Of a DNA stretch of 64,000 bases, positions 47,381-59,750 are shown in pieces. Both the position numbers and the translations under genes were made by a program. The notes beneath the pieces are model-generated. The model ran no database searches. It had not been told where the DNA came from and worked only from the letters and a program-made list of their open reading frames with translations. The DNA lies in contig CM114271.1 of NCBI GenBank assembly GCA_050084515.1, positions 48,856,001 through 48,920,000 of the forward strand, read 5' to 3'. Position 1 is the first letter of the stretch; every line of letters begins with the position of its first letter. This DNA comes from Blasia pusilla (lineage: Eukaryota > Marchantiophyta > Marchantiopsida > Blasiales).

Positions 47381-48530
47381 CGCCCCCCTAACTGGCAATA
47401 TGGTCCCCATGACTCCATATAATAGATATCATATCTACCTAACATGATCTACTACTCTATACATGTCTAGCATCATCGATTTTGTCATCCTAGCAATATC
47501 TCCCAACACATGCTCGTCTGCAGATCCATCTTGTCTCTTTCCACCAAGGGATATCGATGCATCTATGTGTCATCATGCAAGAGTGCAGCTAAGAGGTCTA
47601 ACACTCTCACACCCTCCTCCAAGCTCTGCCACACAATAAGTATATATATAATATTCAAAGACCAAGTCTCCAAGAGCACGATCGCCACCTGATTCTATTT
47701 GCTTCAATACATAAGCACGACTCCACATTGGCCTCACAAGCTCGTCTGCAATCCTCAAGAAATCAACATCCGTACGTAACAACGATTAAGAGGTCTCTGC
47801 ACCGTGGGAAGAGACACCCACCCTGACATGTCTCTCCGTGGGACTATCCGCTATGGGGATGTCCTCTACATGTGTGCTCCCCTCCAAAAACTCCCTTACC
47901 AACTACTCACTACTCGTAGATGCTGCCAACATGGTTATGACATCACCTCGTAGACCATCACTACGCCTTGGAAATCACACAGGTAAATGGATCACCTATC
48001 CATCATCTAATCGTCATCTTGGCCGATAAAAAATGGTCTCCTCCTAGAAATCAAGTATGAAACCAAGAAGATATATCAACGTACTCCCTACCAACACATC
48101 ATCTGGCTTTGTCGGTGTTGTAATCGTCCAAGTGCGCACTATCGCACTATCTGAATCATATTCAGGCTGGGGTCTAACAATGAACTCCTGTTGAGTCATG
48201 TACTGCTTGGGTGACACGTCCCAAGAGAGGTCTATATCTGAAAGGAACAAGGCTCAATGTCTCCTTTTTGTAACTCCAATGCCAAACACATTTCCTTCCC
48301 TAACATCAAGGGTCGAGCATATGAATCAAGTAGAACACACTGCGTGTGGTACACCGCACATGTGGGACTAACCAAGCAAAAAGCTCCATCTGGGTTGTCT
48401 AACAATTCCATACCCGGTGTTACCATGGCTTGCTCTATGACTAGTTGAGATGGCATATCCACCAACTTCATCGCCGTAGCTTAGCATGACTGAGTGGGGG
48501 ACGTCTTGAGCACCAACCTTGAGTTTCACT
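47381..48530 (-). mobile_element. Internally deleted relative of the MTase Ty3 element (protease plus PPT)
   Basis: Minus-strand frames 48,471-48,232 and 48,250-48,044 read IEQAMVTPGMELLDN, then QCVLLDSYARPLMLG, then DDVLVGSTLIYLLGF. These align collinearly with the protease of the 8.4-16 kb element (IERAMASPSVMLLDN, QCVLLDSGAQPLTLG, YDVLVGGAMLYPMGF), but with the active-site Gly-Ala replaced by Tyr-Ala. The frame at 47,782-47,573 (DELVRPMWSRAYVL) may match the linker before the MTase. After that the sequence jumps to the segment just before the polypurine tract, 47,381-47,392 on the plus strand. MTase, RT, integrase and PHD are absent. Its far end near 48,530 is cut by the Helitron remnant. 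Confidence 0.65.
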
Positions 48531-48539
48531 ATCCACTTT

Positions 48540-49860
48540 ATATCCAATTTTGCCTAAATTTTTTTAAATTTTTTTTTCTCCAAGTATTATAACTTATAAT
48601 TTATCTCCCGATGTCATTTGTAATTTATCAGCCAATAGTGATGAAGTGGGCTTAATCCGTGATGTGATGCTCATTATATGGCTCATTTTCATGTATTCGA
48701 GACTATGAATCACACTTTATGAGATATTATAGGAGTGGTCTTTGATGATCTACAACAAATACCATTTGGTGGAAAACTTGTGATATTTGGTGGTGACTTT
48801 GTCAAGTGTTGCCTGTTGTTCATCATAGGGATTGATCGCAACCTGTCCAAGCCATTATGAAGAGGTCATCTCTTTAGTCTAGTGTAAGGTTGGAAGGTCA
48901 TTTTTGTATTGAACAAGAAGGTTGTGCTTCATTGGTTATTAGAAGTGGGAGAGGATCATGGACCTTTGCATCTTTATGTGGGAGAAGAATTAAAAAAATT
49001 ACCATTTGGAACTGTCACTGATAGTAACAAGATATGGGATCTTATTGATTCGATCTATGACAATTCTCTTAGCTGATTCCATGATATTCATTTCTTGAGA
49101 GATATGTTTATTTTGACATTGAGAAATATGAATGTTGACAAAATAAATGGAGATATCGAGATATCATGTCTCGATTTCTTGGATAGGTTATCTTTTTAAA
49201 TTACATATTTTCTTAGTAATGATTTTATTGGGAATTTTACATAGTAATATTACTTCTTCTCACCAATTCAATACATATTTTGTACTAGAATATACGTATC
49301 TCAACCTCAATTCTATTCTAAATGAGGGGATGAGTCATATCTATCCAATCATGCTCTTACGAAACATAAATGGGTCACATGGATAAGAAAATGAGACTAG
49401 ATTTGTGATTCATGGATTTATGCAACATTGCATGTATGCTACAATATTACATAAATCATCATATGGAAGAATATTGGAGATCATGTTTTTCTTCCACGTA
49501 TTCCGTTGATTGCATATGACTTTGGTTTGCCATTTGATTTACCTCAGTTTTAATTCCCTAATCGGCATATTCTTGCTATGACTATTAATAAGTCTCAACG
49601 TCAAACTTTGCAAAAGGTTGATATTTACATGCATATTCTCGTATTTTATCATGGTCAATTGTGCATAGCATTATCTAGAGTTGGGAAGAAAAATTCCAGC
49701 CATATTACCATTGGAAGTAATGAATATTCAAATAAGGAAGGTGACTATACTCAAAATGTAATGTATAAAGAAATACTTGGATGAAATTAAATTTGTAAAG
49801 ATTGCACCGGATGACGCATTTAGGGTTTAAAGCAAGATCCGGATTAAGATCTTTACTAGT
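48540..49860 (+). pseudogene. Helitron helicase (Pif1-like) remnant
   Basis: Helitron RepHel proteins end in a Pif1-type DNA helicase. Here the plus strand reads PFGGKLVIFGGDF near 48,762-48,800, matching the Walker-B-adjacent FGGD segment of Pif1 helicases. 49,578-49,784 encodes MTINKSQRQTLQKVDIY and LCIALSRVGKKNSSHITI, the conserved C-terminal helicase motifs (INKSQGQTL and ALSRV). Stops and frame changes separate them and the Rep nuclease part is missing. A hairpin (AAGATC/GATCTT) and CTAG at 49,856-49,859 may be its 3' end. Confidence 0.75.
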
Positions 49861-49869
49861 ACTATTTTA

Positions 49870-51620
49870 TCCTCACTAGTTAGCATGCACGTGCTTGCTT
49901 ACGAAAATGACTTTTTCAAAACTTAGAAACATTTTTTCATTTCAAAATTTAAGTATAATTTCCACTTTCTTAAGTCTTAAAAGATTAATAATATTTAAAT
50001 TTTTAAAATAATTATACTCTTCCATCAAAATTGAAATAATACCCGATTCCCCTAAATAATTTCACCTCTCCATAATTTTTTAACAATAATTACTCTTCTC
50101 ACGAAAATAACATCCATGAACTAAATCATTAGTTAATTTTAATTAATGAAAGCATTTCCATTTTCCATTCAAATTCATTTTCCTTTCCCAAAATATCAAA
50201 TAAGAATTAACAAGATAATTTATGAAATTTTTAAAAGAGAGCTTACATTCCACTCATTAATTAAAATTTAAATAATACCCAACTCCTCTAACATCTACAT
50301 CTTTCCATAAAATTTTAAAAAGTCTAGTCTTCTCCCTCTATTCCTCCTATCAAAGTACCACTCATTAATCAATAATTAATTTTAATTAATAAAATTATTT
50401 TTATTAAAAATAAAATTCCCTTCACATCAAGTATGAATTACAGGAATTTTTTAAGCTTGTTGCTATTTTTTTGGTGATATCTTATTTTACATATAGGATG
50501 GCCCATCGTAATATAAATTAATTAAATAATTAATTGATAAAAATTTACCTCTATTTAAATTTATGTTTTTTCGAGAAAATTTGAATTAAAGGGAAAATTT
50601 AAAAACTTTCTATTATTTTATCTTACTAGTTACATTCCTCAACATGCGCATAAAACTTATTTTTTAATTATTTAAAAGTATTATTTCAAAATGTAAGTAT
50701 AGTTTCCACTTTCTTAAATCTTAAAAGAGTAAAATTGTTTCACTTTTAAGATAATTATAATTTTCAATAAAAATAAAAAATAAACCAAACTCACCTAAAT
50801 AATTTTGCTCTCCATAAAAGTTTAAAGAATAACTACTCTTCCCACCAAAATAAGTTAAATAACATCCACTAACTAAATTATTAATTATTTAAATTTATAA
50901 AATTATTTCCCTTTTCGTCATTCATACGAATTTTCCTTTCCCAAAATATCAAACATGAATTATCGTGATTATCTTTTAAAATATTCTTATTTTTCATTTC
51001 AAAATTTAAATAGATCTTCTAATTTCTTAAATCCTAGAATAGTTATAATTAATAACATAGAGGCTACTCTTCTAAATAATTTCACTTCTGAATTAAAATT
51101 TAAATGATACCTCACTCCCATGAATAATTCCACCATTCCATACAATTTTAAAAATATAGACTCCTTCTCCATTAATATTTATTTTCCCTTCCTATCAAAT
51201 ATGAATTAAATAAAAAAATCGATATTTTTTAATTATCCCAATATTTTGTTTCATTGGACATTTAAGATTATCCATTAAAGTGTAATTTAATTTAATTATT
51301 TATTAATAAAAGTATTTTCCTCTTCTAGTTAAATTTAATTTTCTACTCATTTGATGATAAAATCCTAACATGTTACTATCTCACTATCTATTCTCTAATC
51401 TGCGGAGTGGTTATGACACGACGACACACTTGTAGAACATGACACATGTCATCATAAATCTGATATTGATCTATAGTATTATGGGAGAGAGCCTTCTCAA
51501 TTTGCAAATATCTTTCTATTTAACATGTGAAAACTTGAAAAATAATATTTCACATACTAAAAATAATAATTACTACCTCTATAGATATGTTTATTTTTTC
51601 AGTGGGACTATCCATGCATC
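49870..51620. repeat. AT-rich diverged repeat block
   Basis: Very AT-rich sequence in which a unit of about 750 bases recurs. CACTAGTTAGCATGC at 49,876 and TACTAGTTACATTCC at 50,625 open two units. Each then runs through ATTTCAAAAT, CACTTTCTTAA, CTCTCCATAA and CCCAAAATATCAAA in the same order. A third, partial unit begins near 50,990. Read on the minus strand, each unit would end in ACTAGT, so these may be non-autonomous Helitrons. No coding capacity. Confidence 0.5.
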
Positions 51621-52453
51621 CTCCACCACGTGGTGATTTGGTAATTTAATACTATAAGCTGCACATCGATGTTCCGTGGAACATCGTTAGGGTTTAAGGT
51701 CCCTTCTCGTATGCATAGGACTAATGAGGGCACTAACCATTCATGGGTCATACACTAGCAAAAACACTTTTGTATGTACTAAGGGGCACTAACTAGTGTT
51801 TTTTTTTCCCGTAAATGTAGGGTCGCCGAATAGGTTTAGACCCTAAACGCTCTAATATAGATTAGAGCACCCATTATAATTTACACCCTAAAGTTTTTCC
51901 TCTCGGAGCAGTTTCGTCCATTATTCGTGCATGTATGGGATATCGGAATACATGAAAGCAGTGAACGATGTTTTCCGTAGTTGTCGGTGGAATCCATCTG
52001 AGGATATTCGAAAGTGAACAGTCGAGTTCAGGAGTTACCCTTAGTTGGGAGCCTGCTCCTAGTTGCCGATTTTAATCCACTTCGATGTAAATCATCGTCT
52101 AAATGTTTTGTTTCTCTGTGGTGATTGAAGACAGCAGTGGGATATTTTCCCTTTTCGCCCGTGGAACGAAAGGGAGTCGAAAATAGGGTGCAGAGGATGA
52201 AAAAGTTGGGTTCTACAGTGCAGTGTATCCGCAACTACGGAAAGAATTTGACTGGAATTAGGGCGAGTGTTTGTGAATCGGTCTTGTCTGGAACAATTTT
52301 GGAATTACGGGAGTGATTTCAAGACGCCACGAATCGGCGTGACGAGAAGACTTTCATGCCTTCAATGACTGCGGGGAGCAACTGGAAGACGTTTCGTCAG
52401 CATTGATTGGAAATTTTTTTTGGAAGCATTTGAAGGACGCTTGTTTAGCAGAT
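51620..52453 (+). promoter_or_regulatory. Presumed promoter and 5' UTR region of the G-patch gene
   Basis: Base composition returns to normal after 51.65 kb. The stretch carries an AGGGTTTAA telo-box-like word near 51,691. No TATA box or transcription start can be fixed. A first, non-coding exon is possible. Confidence 0.3.
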
Positions 52454-54399
52454 ATGGGTGATGAGGACGAAGACTATATGGCTGATTTGAATCGATTCAT
52501 TCCGGCTGAATTTGCCTTTCCTTCTCAGGTATGTATAGAGAAGTGCTGCGGTAGTGTGTCAGCTGGTATATCATTCATTCCTTCAGTGCACGAGGTCAAG
52601 TGTTTGTGAAGTGGGGATGTTCCTGTGAGTCAAACTTCTAACTTTCAGGAATTTGCAATGATACTCAAGCTACTTGCCGTGAAAATTCTTCCAATGCCTC
52701 GGTTAATGCTCCCACATACGGCATTACTTCTGCTCCCACCTATCAGAAGTTTTGGAAACCTGTGTTACCGTGGTAGTCTCTTGGACCTTTTTCATTGATG
52801 TATTTAGCTTGTTGCTTCATCGGTCTATCTTGATCCCCCCAGGTATGTTCCAAGACTTAAGGTTAGTGGTGCGGAGACATTTGTTGTACCTGCCATGCCT
52901 GCTACACCTTCAAATCAGCTGGGTTGTATAGCTGAACGCTTGTTCTGATTGCCATTGATTTGAGTACTGCTGGAACTCGCAAGATTTGTCTATCCTCAAG
53001 TAGTCATACTTCAAATGTCCAGGGTCACGAGTATTCCAAAGGATCATGAAACCAGGAGGTTCTACTGAGAGAACAGCTGTCAGACTTCATAATCGAACCT
53101 TCTCCGTGATAGCAACAGGAAGAAATTTTATAATTCGTATTATCATCTATTTGAGGCGATCTGCTTACGGTGATTGGGGCATCCTAAACGACTTATTCAG
53201 CTTTTTGCAGGTACAAAATGGGAAGCCCCAGGGAGAAGATAAAGAGAAGCAGCATTGGAAAGAAAAGAGAAAGATGAAACAGGAGCAGCGGAAGAAGGCG
53301 GAAGAAACCCAGCGCAATGAGGGCCTGGGCTCAGCTATACCATCCACCAATATTGGCTTTAAAATGCTTCAACAGATGGGCTATACCCCTGGAGCTGCTC
53401 TTGGAAAGCACGGTCAAGGAGTTTTGGAACCAGTGAATGTGGACCTCAAACGTGGTAGGACAGGGTTGGGAAGAGATAGTGCTGTGAAGGAAGAGCAAAT
53501 TGTGAAGGCCAAGCGGGCAGAATTTGACAATGTCAGGAAAAGCCAAATGGAGAAGGAACTAAGGGCTGATTTTCAAGAAAGGAGAAGAGGAACGTGGCAA
53601 AGTAGGAAGATTGCTACTGAATATGGAAAAGCTTGTGCCACCCTTGCTCAGCTTGAAGAAGGGTCTGCAAGCTCTTCTGGGCCCAAGCAGAAAGAGAAAG
53701 ATAAAAAGTGCACTCAAGAATGTGAGGTGTCTAAAGTTGGGGCAGACACTGTGGAAGATAAGGCTGATGAAGAAGAAGAGGAAATCACTGCAGAGGTAAC
53801 ATGCTCTCTTCCACTTTTCTACTCTGCTCATCGACTGGTTAGTCATTTCTGATTCAGATAGTAGGAATGCAGTTTACGAACATTGGATATCACAACTGGA
53901 TTTCACATCTTGTTCTAGATAAGAACAATGGTAAGTCATATATCTGAGGTAGGATGCGCTCACTGTAGTCTCATGACTTTTTAAGTCTACAAGAGAATCT
54001 GCTAATGGTGTTTTCTTTATAACACAAACTCAAACTAGTGAGACCTTAGAGACTTTCTGGTGGTTATGTGGAACTGGTGATGGTGAATCTCCATGTGTTA
54101 GAAGATCTAACACATGGAGATTAGCCATTGATTCCTGATGTTTTGATCAAAGCAGGCACTTCAGGAGATATTGCAAAAACTGCGAAGGGAATACAACTAC
54201 TGCTTATATTGTGGGTTTAAGGTGTGGCTTTTCTCATTCTTTCTGTACTTGCATCCTGTTTTATCCTGAACTAGTGATTCCTCCAACATCATTTAGTTGT
54301 TCTGCTAGCTGACTTTTACATATATCCACTTTACTGCAGTATGACTCTGCAGAAGCGTTGGTTGCTGATTGTCCTGGCATAGAAGATGAATCTCACTAA
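52454..54399 (+). CDS. G-patch domain protein, GPATCH11 (CCDC75)-like
   Basis: A nuclear protein family with a G-patch that activates DEAH helicases; GPATCH11 itself is poorly characterised. Exons supported by phase-0 GT-AG junctions are 52,454-52,528, 53,211-53,795, 54,156-54,221 and 54,340-54,399, giving 261 residues if no exon is missed in the 682-base first intron. The start MGDEDEDYM matches the conserved family N terminus. A charged KQHWKEKRKMKQEQRKK coiled segment follows. The G-patch runs over STNIGFKMLQQMGYTPG and ALGKHGQGVLEPV. The C terminus YCLYCGFK, YDSAEALVADCPG is the DUF4187 domain with its C-X2-C pair. The frame is open upstream of 53,211 and past 53,795, but the splice sites and homology argue that those parts are intron. 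Confidence 0.88.
54086..54122. repeat. Perfect 17-bp inverted repeat in an intron
   Basis: Bases 54,086-54,102 and 54,106-54,122 are exact reverse complements around 3 bases (AGA). They lie in the third-exon upstream intron of the G-patch gene, 34 bases before the acceptor. A hairpin there could mask the acceptor; effect unknown. Confidence 0.85.
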
Positions 54400-57300
54400 T
54401 ATGGACAAATGATCAACTTCCTTTTTGGATCTGTCACTCGAATCATGTATGTACAGGTATGGACATTACCCCAGTAGTCCCAAGTTAGTACTTTCATCTC
54501 CAGGTATTGCAGAAACAGCTGGCTTCTGAATTGTAGAATTTCATAGAAAAAGAGTGAATGGTTCTCAGAGAGTACATTTGTGGAGGTCTTCAGCTCCTGA
54601 AAGTTCATGTCCTTTGCTCTAAACTGCACAGCACCTATTTATTAGGTCGTGTGATATATTATTTTTCATAGATAAGGAGTATTTCTTATTTAACTTGTGT
54701 GTTACTTAAAAGAAAGAGACAAAAATATCAGGGACAAAATGTCTTTGTTATTTTTTTGAAAAAAATAGATGGTCTAGAATGTGTCCAGCACGGATGGTAT
54801 GTGGGGTCAGGTTGTGGTTTAATCTCGACCAGTGACTAAGGTTCCTGGTCCTAATATCCAGATCCTACCTTGGTAAAGCTTGTAGTGTCTCCTAAGTCTT
54901 CTGTTTTCCTAAATTTGTAATTTAGGCACTCGCCTGTGTTGATCCATCATTCTCTAAATTATCTTGTGAAGTTCATTATACTGGATATATCCTCTTTTTG
55001 ATAGAGTTCACTCCGACTTACACTGAGATGTTCATCATGTAGATGTAGTGGCAGAGCTTGAGACGACTAATATACCTGTGGCCAGTGGGGTGTTTACTCA
55101 AGATGAAGTCTTCTATTACAGCATAATGCAGACTCTGGAAGGTCTATCACTGAGGCCCGAAGGGATTCCTCAAACTTGGGTTCTGACAATATCCCACACA
55201 GCCTACTTTCAGTAAAGGTTTGTAGAAGTAATATCTCCTCTGTGAGTCACAAACCCAGGTTCATGACAGAAATTGATTCTCTGCCTATTGCCCTTGGATA
55301 TTGTTATGCAACTGTTTTGTAATCGGCTATTTCCTTACACTTCTACATGCACCTGGTGGAAAATGCTATTTGCGGAATCAAAGCATGAAGCTTTACACAT
55401 GATCATGTCTAGTTTTATGTTACCCACTGTATAAAATATAAGGGTTTCCCTTGATTGAACCTGGCAGAGTGTGCATTTCTGGCCATGAGGTGAATCATGT
55501 TCTCTTCTGCAAAAGGATCTGACTCTGGGCTACCTTCCTGACTTGAGGAGCATCTTGTATGATTGGGACATTACCTCCTGTCTTTTTCCTCATTTTCAAG
55601 GATGATGATAGGAACAGTTTGACTCCAAGACTATACTTCGTGATCCACCCCCCCAAATGATGCATTACGTCTCAGTGGAGGAGGATGAGTAGTCCAGTTC
55701 TCAAAAGGGGCTTGGAAGGAGATGGCAAAACAGTGTTGCAGAGTTTCCAAACACGTCAGATTCCTGTAATTGCGCTGTTAGTGTAATTTTATCTCTGATC
55801 TTACTCGAAGTCTGACATTTGTTAGTGTAGTTTATTGTCCAAATGGAGTGATGCCTATGATTTGGTCAGCAAAGAGTCCAATGCAAAGTGGTGCGATTGC
55901 ATTAGACTCAACTTTCTGCCCTAGAGTTTTGGTGGAGTGCATTTCTACCAGACGTTTAAAGAGAAAGCAGGAACCGAATCTCTCCTCTGCAAGATTCTGG
56001 TACATCTTAGTTGTAAACGTGATACTCAAACTGGTATTTATGTTTGCAGAGTTTCTTTCAAAATTTACAATACCTCTCTGAACCCTATTTTGAAAACGCG
56101 ACACCTAAGTTGTTCCGTTTGAACACGGTTGCTTTCAAATATTACAGTAACTTCCTGAACCCAGTTCCGAAATGGAACAATCTCCGAAGATTGCAAGAGA
56201 TGGGCAATTCCACGCGAATGGAATGGCACAAATTTTGGCGGTTTTGATGGGAACAGTATCCTATTCAGTCTCTAAAGGTTGTCAACATTTTTCGAGTATA
56301 TCCAAGTTAACCTAAACGAGGGTTCTTTGCCATTCAAACGATTGTTCAGAGATGTTTTCAGTGAACAGGAGAGCTGGTGAAACACAAGCACGGCTTGTCT
56401 TTGGCAATGTAAAGTCCTTCCCCTCTTGCACACTCCACAAACATGCTATGAGAACATCATAGGTACAGTGAGTAAGTACCTTTGCTGTGCAGGACAGTAT
56501 TACAGTACAGAATCGTGAGATATATAGGATAGAGTAAGTCGTGATGTAGTTCCTTATTGAGGAAGCCCCCAGGTATTTCCAAGTTGTGATGACAGTTGGG
56601 TAGGCATGATTGGGTGATAAGTTGTGCATTCATCATCCATTGCTTGGAAGAATTTGTATGGCGAGATATTATAAAGGTTTTGTTGCAAGAGGGATACGAA
56701 AACAATTTCCAAGGAAGGCAAAGGTGGTTATAGAGTGTAGTCCTGGTCTAAATGCATTCATGAAGGCAAATTGAGAAACTGATTATGCACCCAGAATTGG
56801 CAATGGTATTGATGAGTTGTACTCCACCAACATGCACCACCGCCATGTATGACGAGGTAGAGGGCTGGGAGATTACCACCAAGCAAGTCCATTAATGTAT
56901 ACCACCAGTTTAGGTTGACCCTGAAGGCTTAAGGCACCATTGTTGGAGTGAGTCTAAGAATGTACCATGTGAGATTATAAAGTTGGCTTCCAAGGTAGGA
57001 ATGCCTATGATAAATGGGGAAGATAGCGAGTTAGTGGAGAAGTGTTTCCTAGCATCCTATATGGGATCTTGGTCCATCAAGAGCTCACATGTTTGATCCA
57101 CGTCGTTTATGATGCTAGAAAATGAATAAAATTAAAGGATGACTAATTGAGGCAATCTGGCCATTAGATGGATCCGGAGTTAGGCATGGGTTTCGAACTA
57201 GTTCTTTGTATCTCACAACTATTACTTAGTAAATATTGCATGTGATAATGTTGTCATCTCCACATTGATGCATCAAATGCAAACTCTAGAGTCCCAAGCG

Positions 57301-58100
57301 CTTCAAATTTGCTGCATTGTACTGAGCAGAATATGTAAGTGAAAGAAAGCAAAATAAAATTTATCATATCAAAGTCTAAGGACGGGTCCTAACTCCACAA
57401 ACTTTCCAAAGATTTTCTCTGGTTATGGTCTAAACTTAATGGTCTTAAATGCATCAAGACTTCCATGCTAGGTGAGGTATAAGAAAGAAATCAAGGGATC
57501 TAGGATAATCTCTTGCGTGGTCAATTTTTAAAAATTTGATTTAGAGTTTGTTTGAAAACTTCATGTATTCTAACCCTTTTCCACAATCTTTACTTTTTGG
57601 TTCTAAAAAATTTGAGAATGGGAAGTTAAGTTTCAACTAAATCATCCTTGATAGGTGAAATTTAGGTGGCAATGGTTGAGAAGTTTGATCCGTTTCACTC
57701 CTATTAATGCTTAACTTTGTAAGAGTGAGTAACCTCCTAAAACAAAATTACTCAATTTAAAAATACTTATATTCCATTGTTTGGAAACATTGTAATGTGG
57801 AAAAAAAAGGCCTTTTGAGATATGTTCTTGCTAAGAATCTAGTGAAAAGGGTCTTTTTTTAATACATTTCCCACTCTTTAATTTATCATTTTTGTGATAT
57901 TAATTTAACTATTTTCAAAAGGTTCGGTTGTGACCTCCTATAGAATGACTTTTCTATATATATAGAAATATGCCTTACATCTCCTCTTGATATACATGGT
58001 AAGAACATGAGGAACTACTCATTACCATGCTCTACCACAAACAAATTGTAATCTTCAACTTATACATCAAATCTCCAAATCCATACGTTGCTTTATTTCA
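54400..58100. other. No gene recognised
   Basis: The beginning is 3' UTR of the G-patch gene. Beyond that, short readings such as LTLGYLPDLRSILYDWD near 55,520-55,570 look protein-like but match no family I know and are soon stopped. Frames at 55,832-56,104 (-) and 56,044-56,247 (+) oppose each other. An unannotated small gene or decayed repeat is possible. Confidence 0.35.
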
Positions 58101-58690
58101 AAAATATCACAACCTAGTTACAATGAGGTTTGAGTTGCCCAAGCTCCAGTTATGTCCCTAGTATCTCATATGCTTTCCTTGCATACGCTTGAAATTTTGT
58201 AACACCTCTTGAGCATGTTCCATATTGGCTTCTACAATCCAAGTCGCCTCCTTCACATGGTAGCCCTTCCACTTGATCAAGTACTCGTACTTGTTGCTAT
58301 TATGTCTCGAACGTTAGATGATCTCCAACTCAAACTTTGGTTCATCCTTTATGATTACTAGTTGGGGTCTTAATATTTTCCTTTGCTCGGGATGCACATT
58401 ATCCTTGAAGAACCTCTTCAATAATGACACATGGAAGGTTGGATGGATCTTCAACTCTTCTCGAAGCTCCAATGCATAAACATCCTCAAAGGGGTTAGCC
58501 TTGATCATATACGATCCAACATACTAGACGAAAATTTTTGAGTACAACTCTTTCCGAAGAGTGAGATTCTTCACATTCAATCACACTTGCTTTCCCACTT
58601 GAAATCTCACTTGGCGTTGACTTTTCTCAACTTGCTTCATGTGCCTCCAATGAGGCTTCACGAGACTCACTCCGCATTAATATTGGTTAA
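58100..58690 (-). mobile_element. Chromovirus (Ty3/gypsy) integrase C-terminus with chromodomain, remnant
   Basis: Read on the minus strand: a basic KQVEKSQRQVRFQVGKQV and LNVKNLTLRKELYSK stretch (integrase C-terminal region), then IHPTFHVSLLKRFF (classical chromovirus motif), and after one stop YEYLIKWKGYHVKEATWIVE, a chromodomain with its aromatic cage region. Stops at about 58,314 and within the upstream part break it. Only this 3' end of pol survives. It is distinct from the PHD-type element at 8.4-16 kb. Confidence 0.85.
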
Positions 58691-59470
58691 ATTTTCTTAG
58701 CATTAATAATTATTTTCCTCTCCACTTCTCCCTTCCATGCCTGTTAATGCTCTCATGCAGTGACAACATGGACAACCCTCCATGCCCTGTTTCTTGTGTC
58801 GTGGCCGTGGTACTCGGTGTTGCTCTCCATATTCTATTTGTTTCATTTTCTTATTTTCTGGTGTTAGTCTTTAAGGCCCTTACATGTGAGCCTCGTTTTG
58901 TTTCTTGACCAGGTCGTGTGATTTTATTAACCGTAGGATTAAGAATTTTGTATGGAGATGCGTAATATGATTTGAGTGATTTAATTAAGGTTCGTGAATA
59001 AGTTTACTTAATGCAAATTCATATTAATACGAACTCATGATAGTGTGACCTTAAACTCTAAAGGTACAAAGACTATGAAGGATTTCATTTACAAACCCCT
59101 TTTGATTATTAATAATCCAAAATTCTTATGAAAGTTCTAATACGAACTTTTCGGAGTAGCAAACTTCGAGTTGCAACCCATCTAAGTCTTTTTTATCTTG
59201 AATTTTGGTTAAAAGAATCCAAAACGAGTGCTGATGGCCCCTTGAGGTTTTTTCCCCTCTCTATGCCCCCTCATTTGTATCCGATCCTGATGGGTTTCCC
59301 TCCTATTTTCTATTTATTATTATTACAAATTTTTTTATCCGGGCGCATACTGGTTCCTCTCGAAGTACTGGCGTTTGCTGAAGAGTAGAAGTGTTAAGAA
59401 AAAAAAGTGAGAGGAAACATAAAAGAAAGCGAAGGAACTGACCGGCAGCAGTAACAGCGGAAGCGCAGTA
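58690..59470. other. Intergenic, no gene
   Basis: AT-rich spacer between the retroelement remnant and the chlorophyll synthase promoter. Nothing recognised. Confidence 0.45.
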
Positions 59471-59473
59471 GGA

Positions 59474-59479
59474 CACGTG
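59474..59479. promoter_or_regulatory. G-box (CACGTG) upstream of chlorophyll synthase
   Basis: A palindromic CACGTG lies 272 bases before the start codon at 59,751. G-boxes bind bZIP and bHLH (HY5, PIF) factors that control light-regulated chlorophyll genes. Function here is inferred from position only. Confidence 0.45.
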
Positions 59480-59750
59480 GAGGTGAGCGAGCTGATCTCA
59501 TTGGCGAGATGTCATCGACTCTATCTGTGGTTCTACCCACACTTGCTCGCTCGCTCGCTCGATTGCTTGCAGTTGTGGGAAAAGGTGAAATGTAAACACG
59601 ATCTGCGCTGCGCTAAACGCATTCGGAGCTCGTAGCCCCGGAGGATTTGGAGCCGGAGCCTTGGCCCGTGTCAAGTTAGAGCTTGGGGGCTTCTTTCTAT
59701 CGGATTTGAGCTTCTGAATCCTGGTAGCAACTGGCTTGACCTCTCTAGGC

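Noticed and set aside
53046-53210. Upstream ATG start for the G-patch protein at 53,046
   Set aside because: The conserved N terminus MGDEDEDYM is at 52,454, and a good acceptor precedes 53,211 in the right phase. The 165 bases before it are intron.
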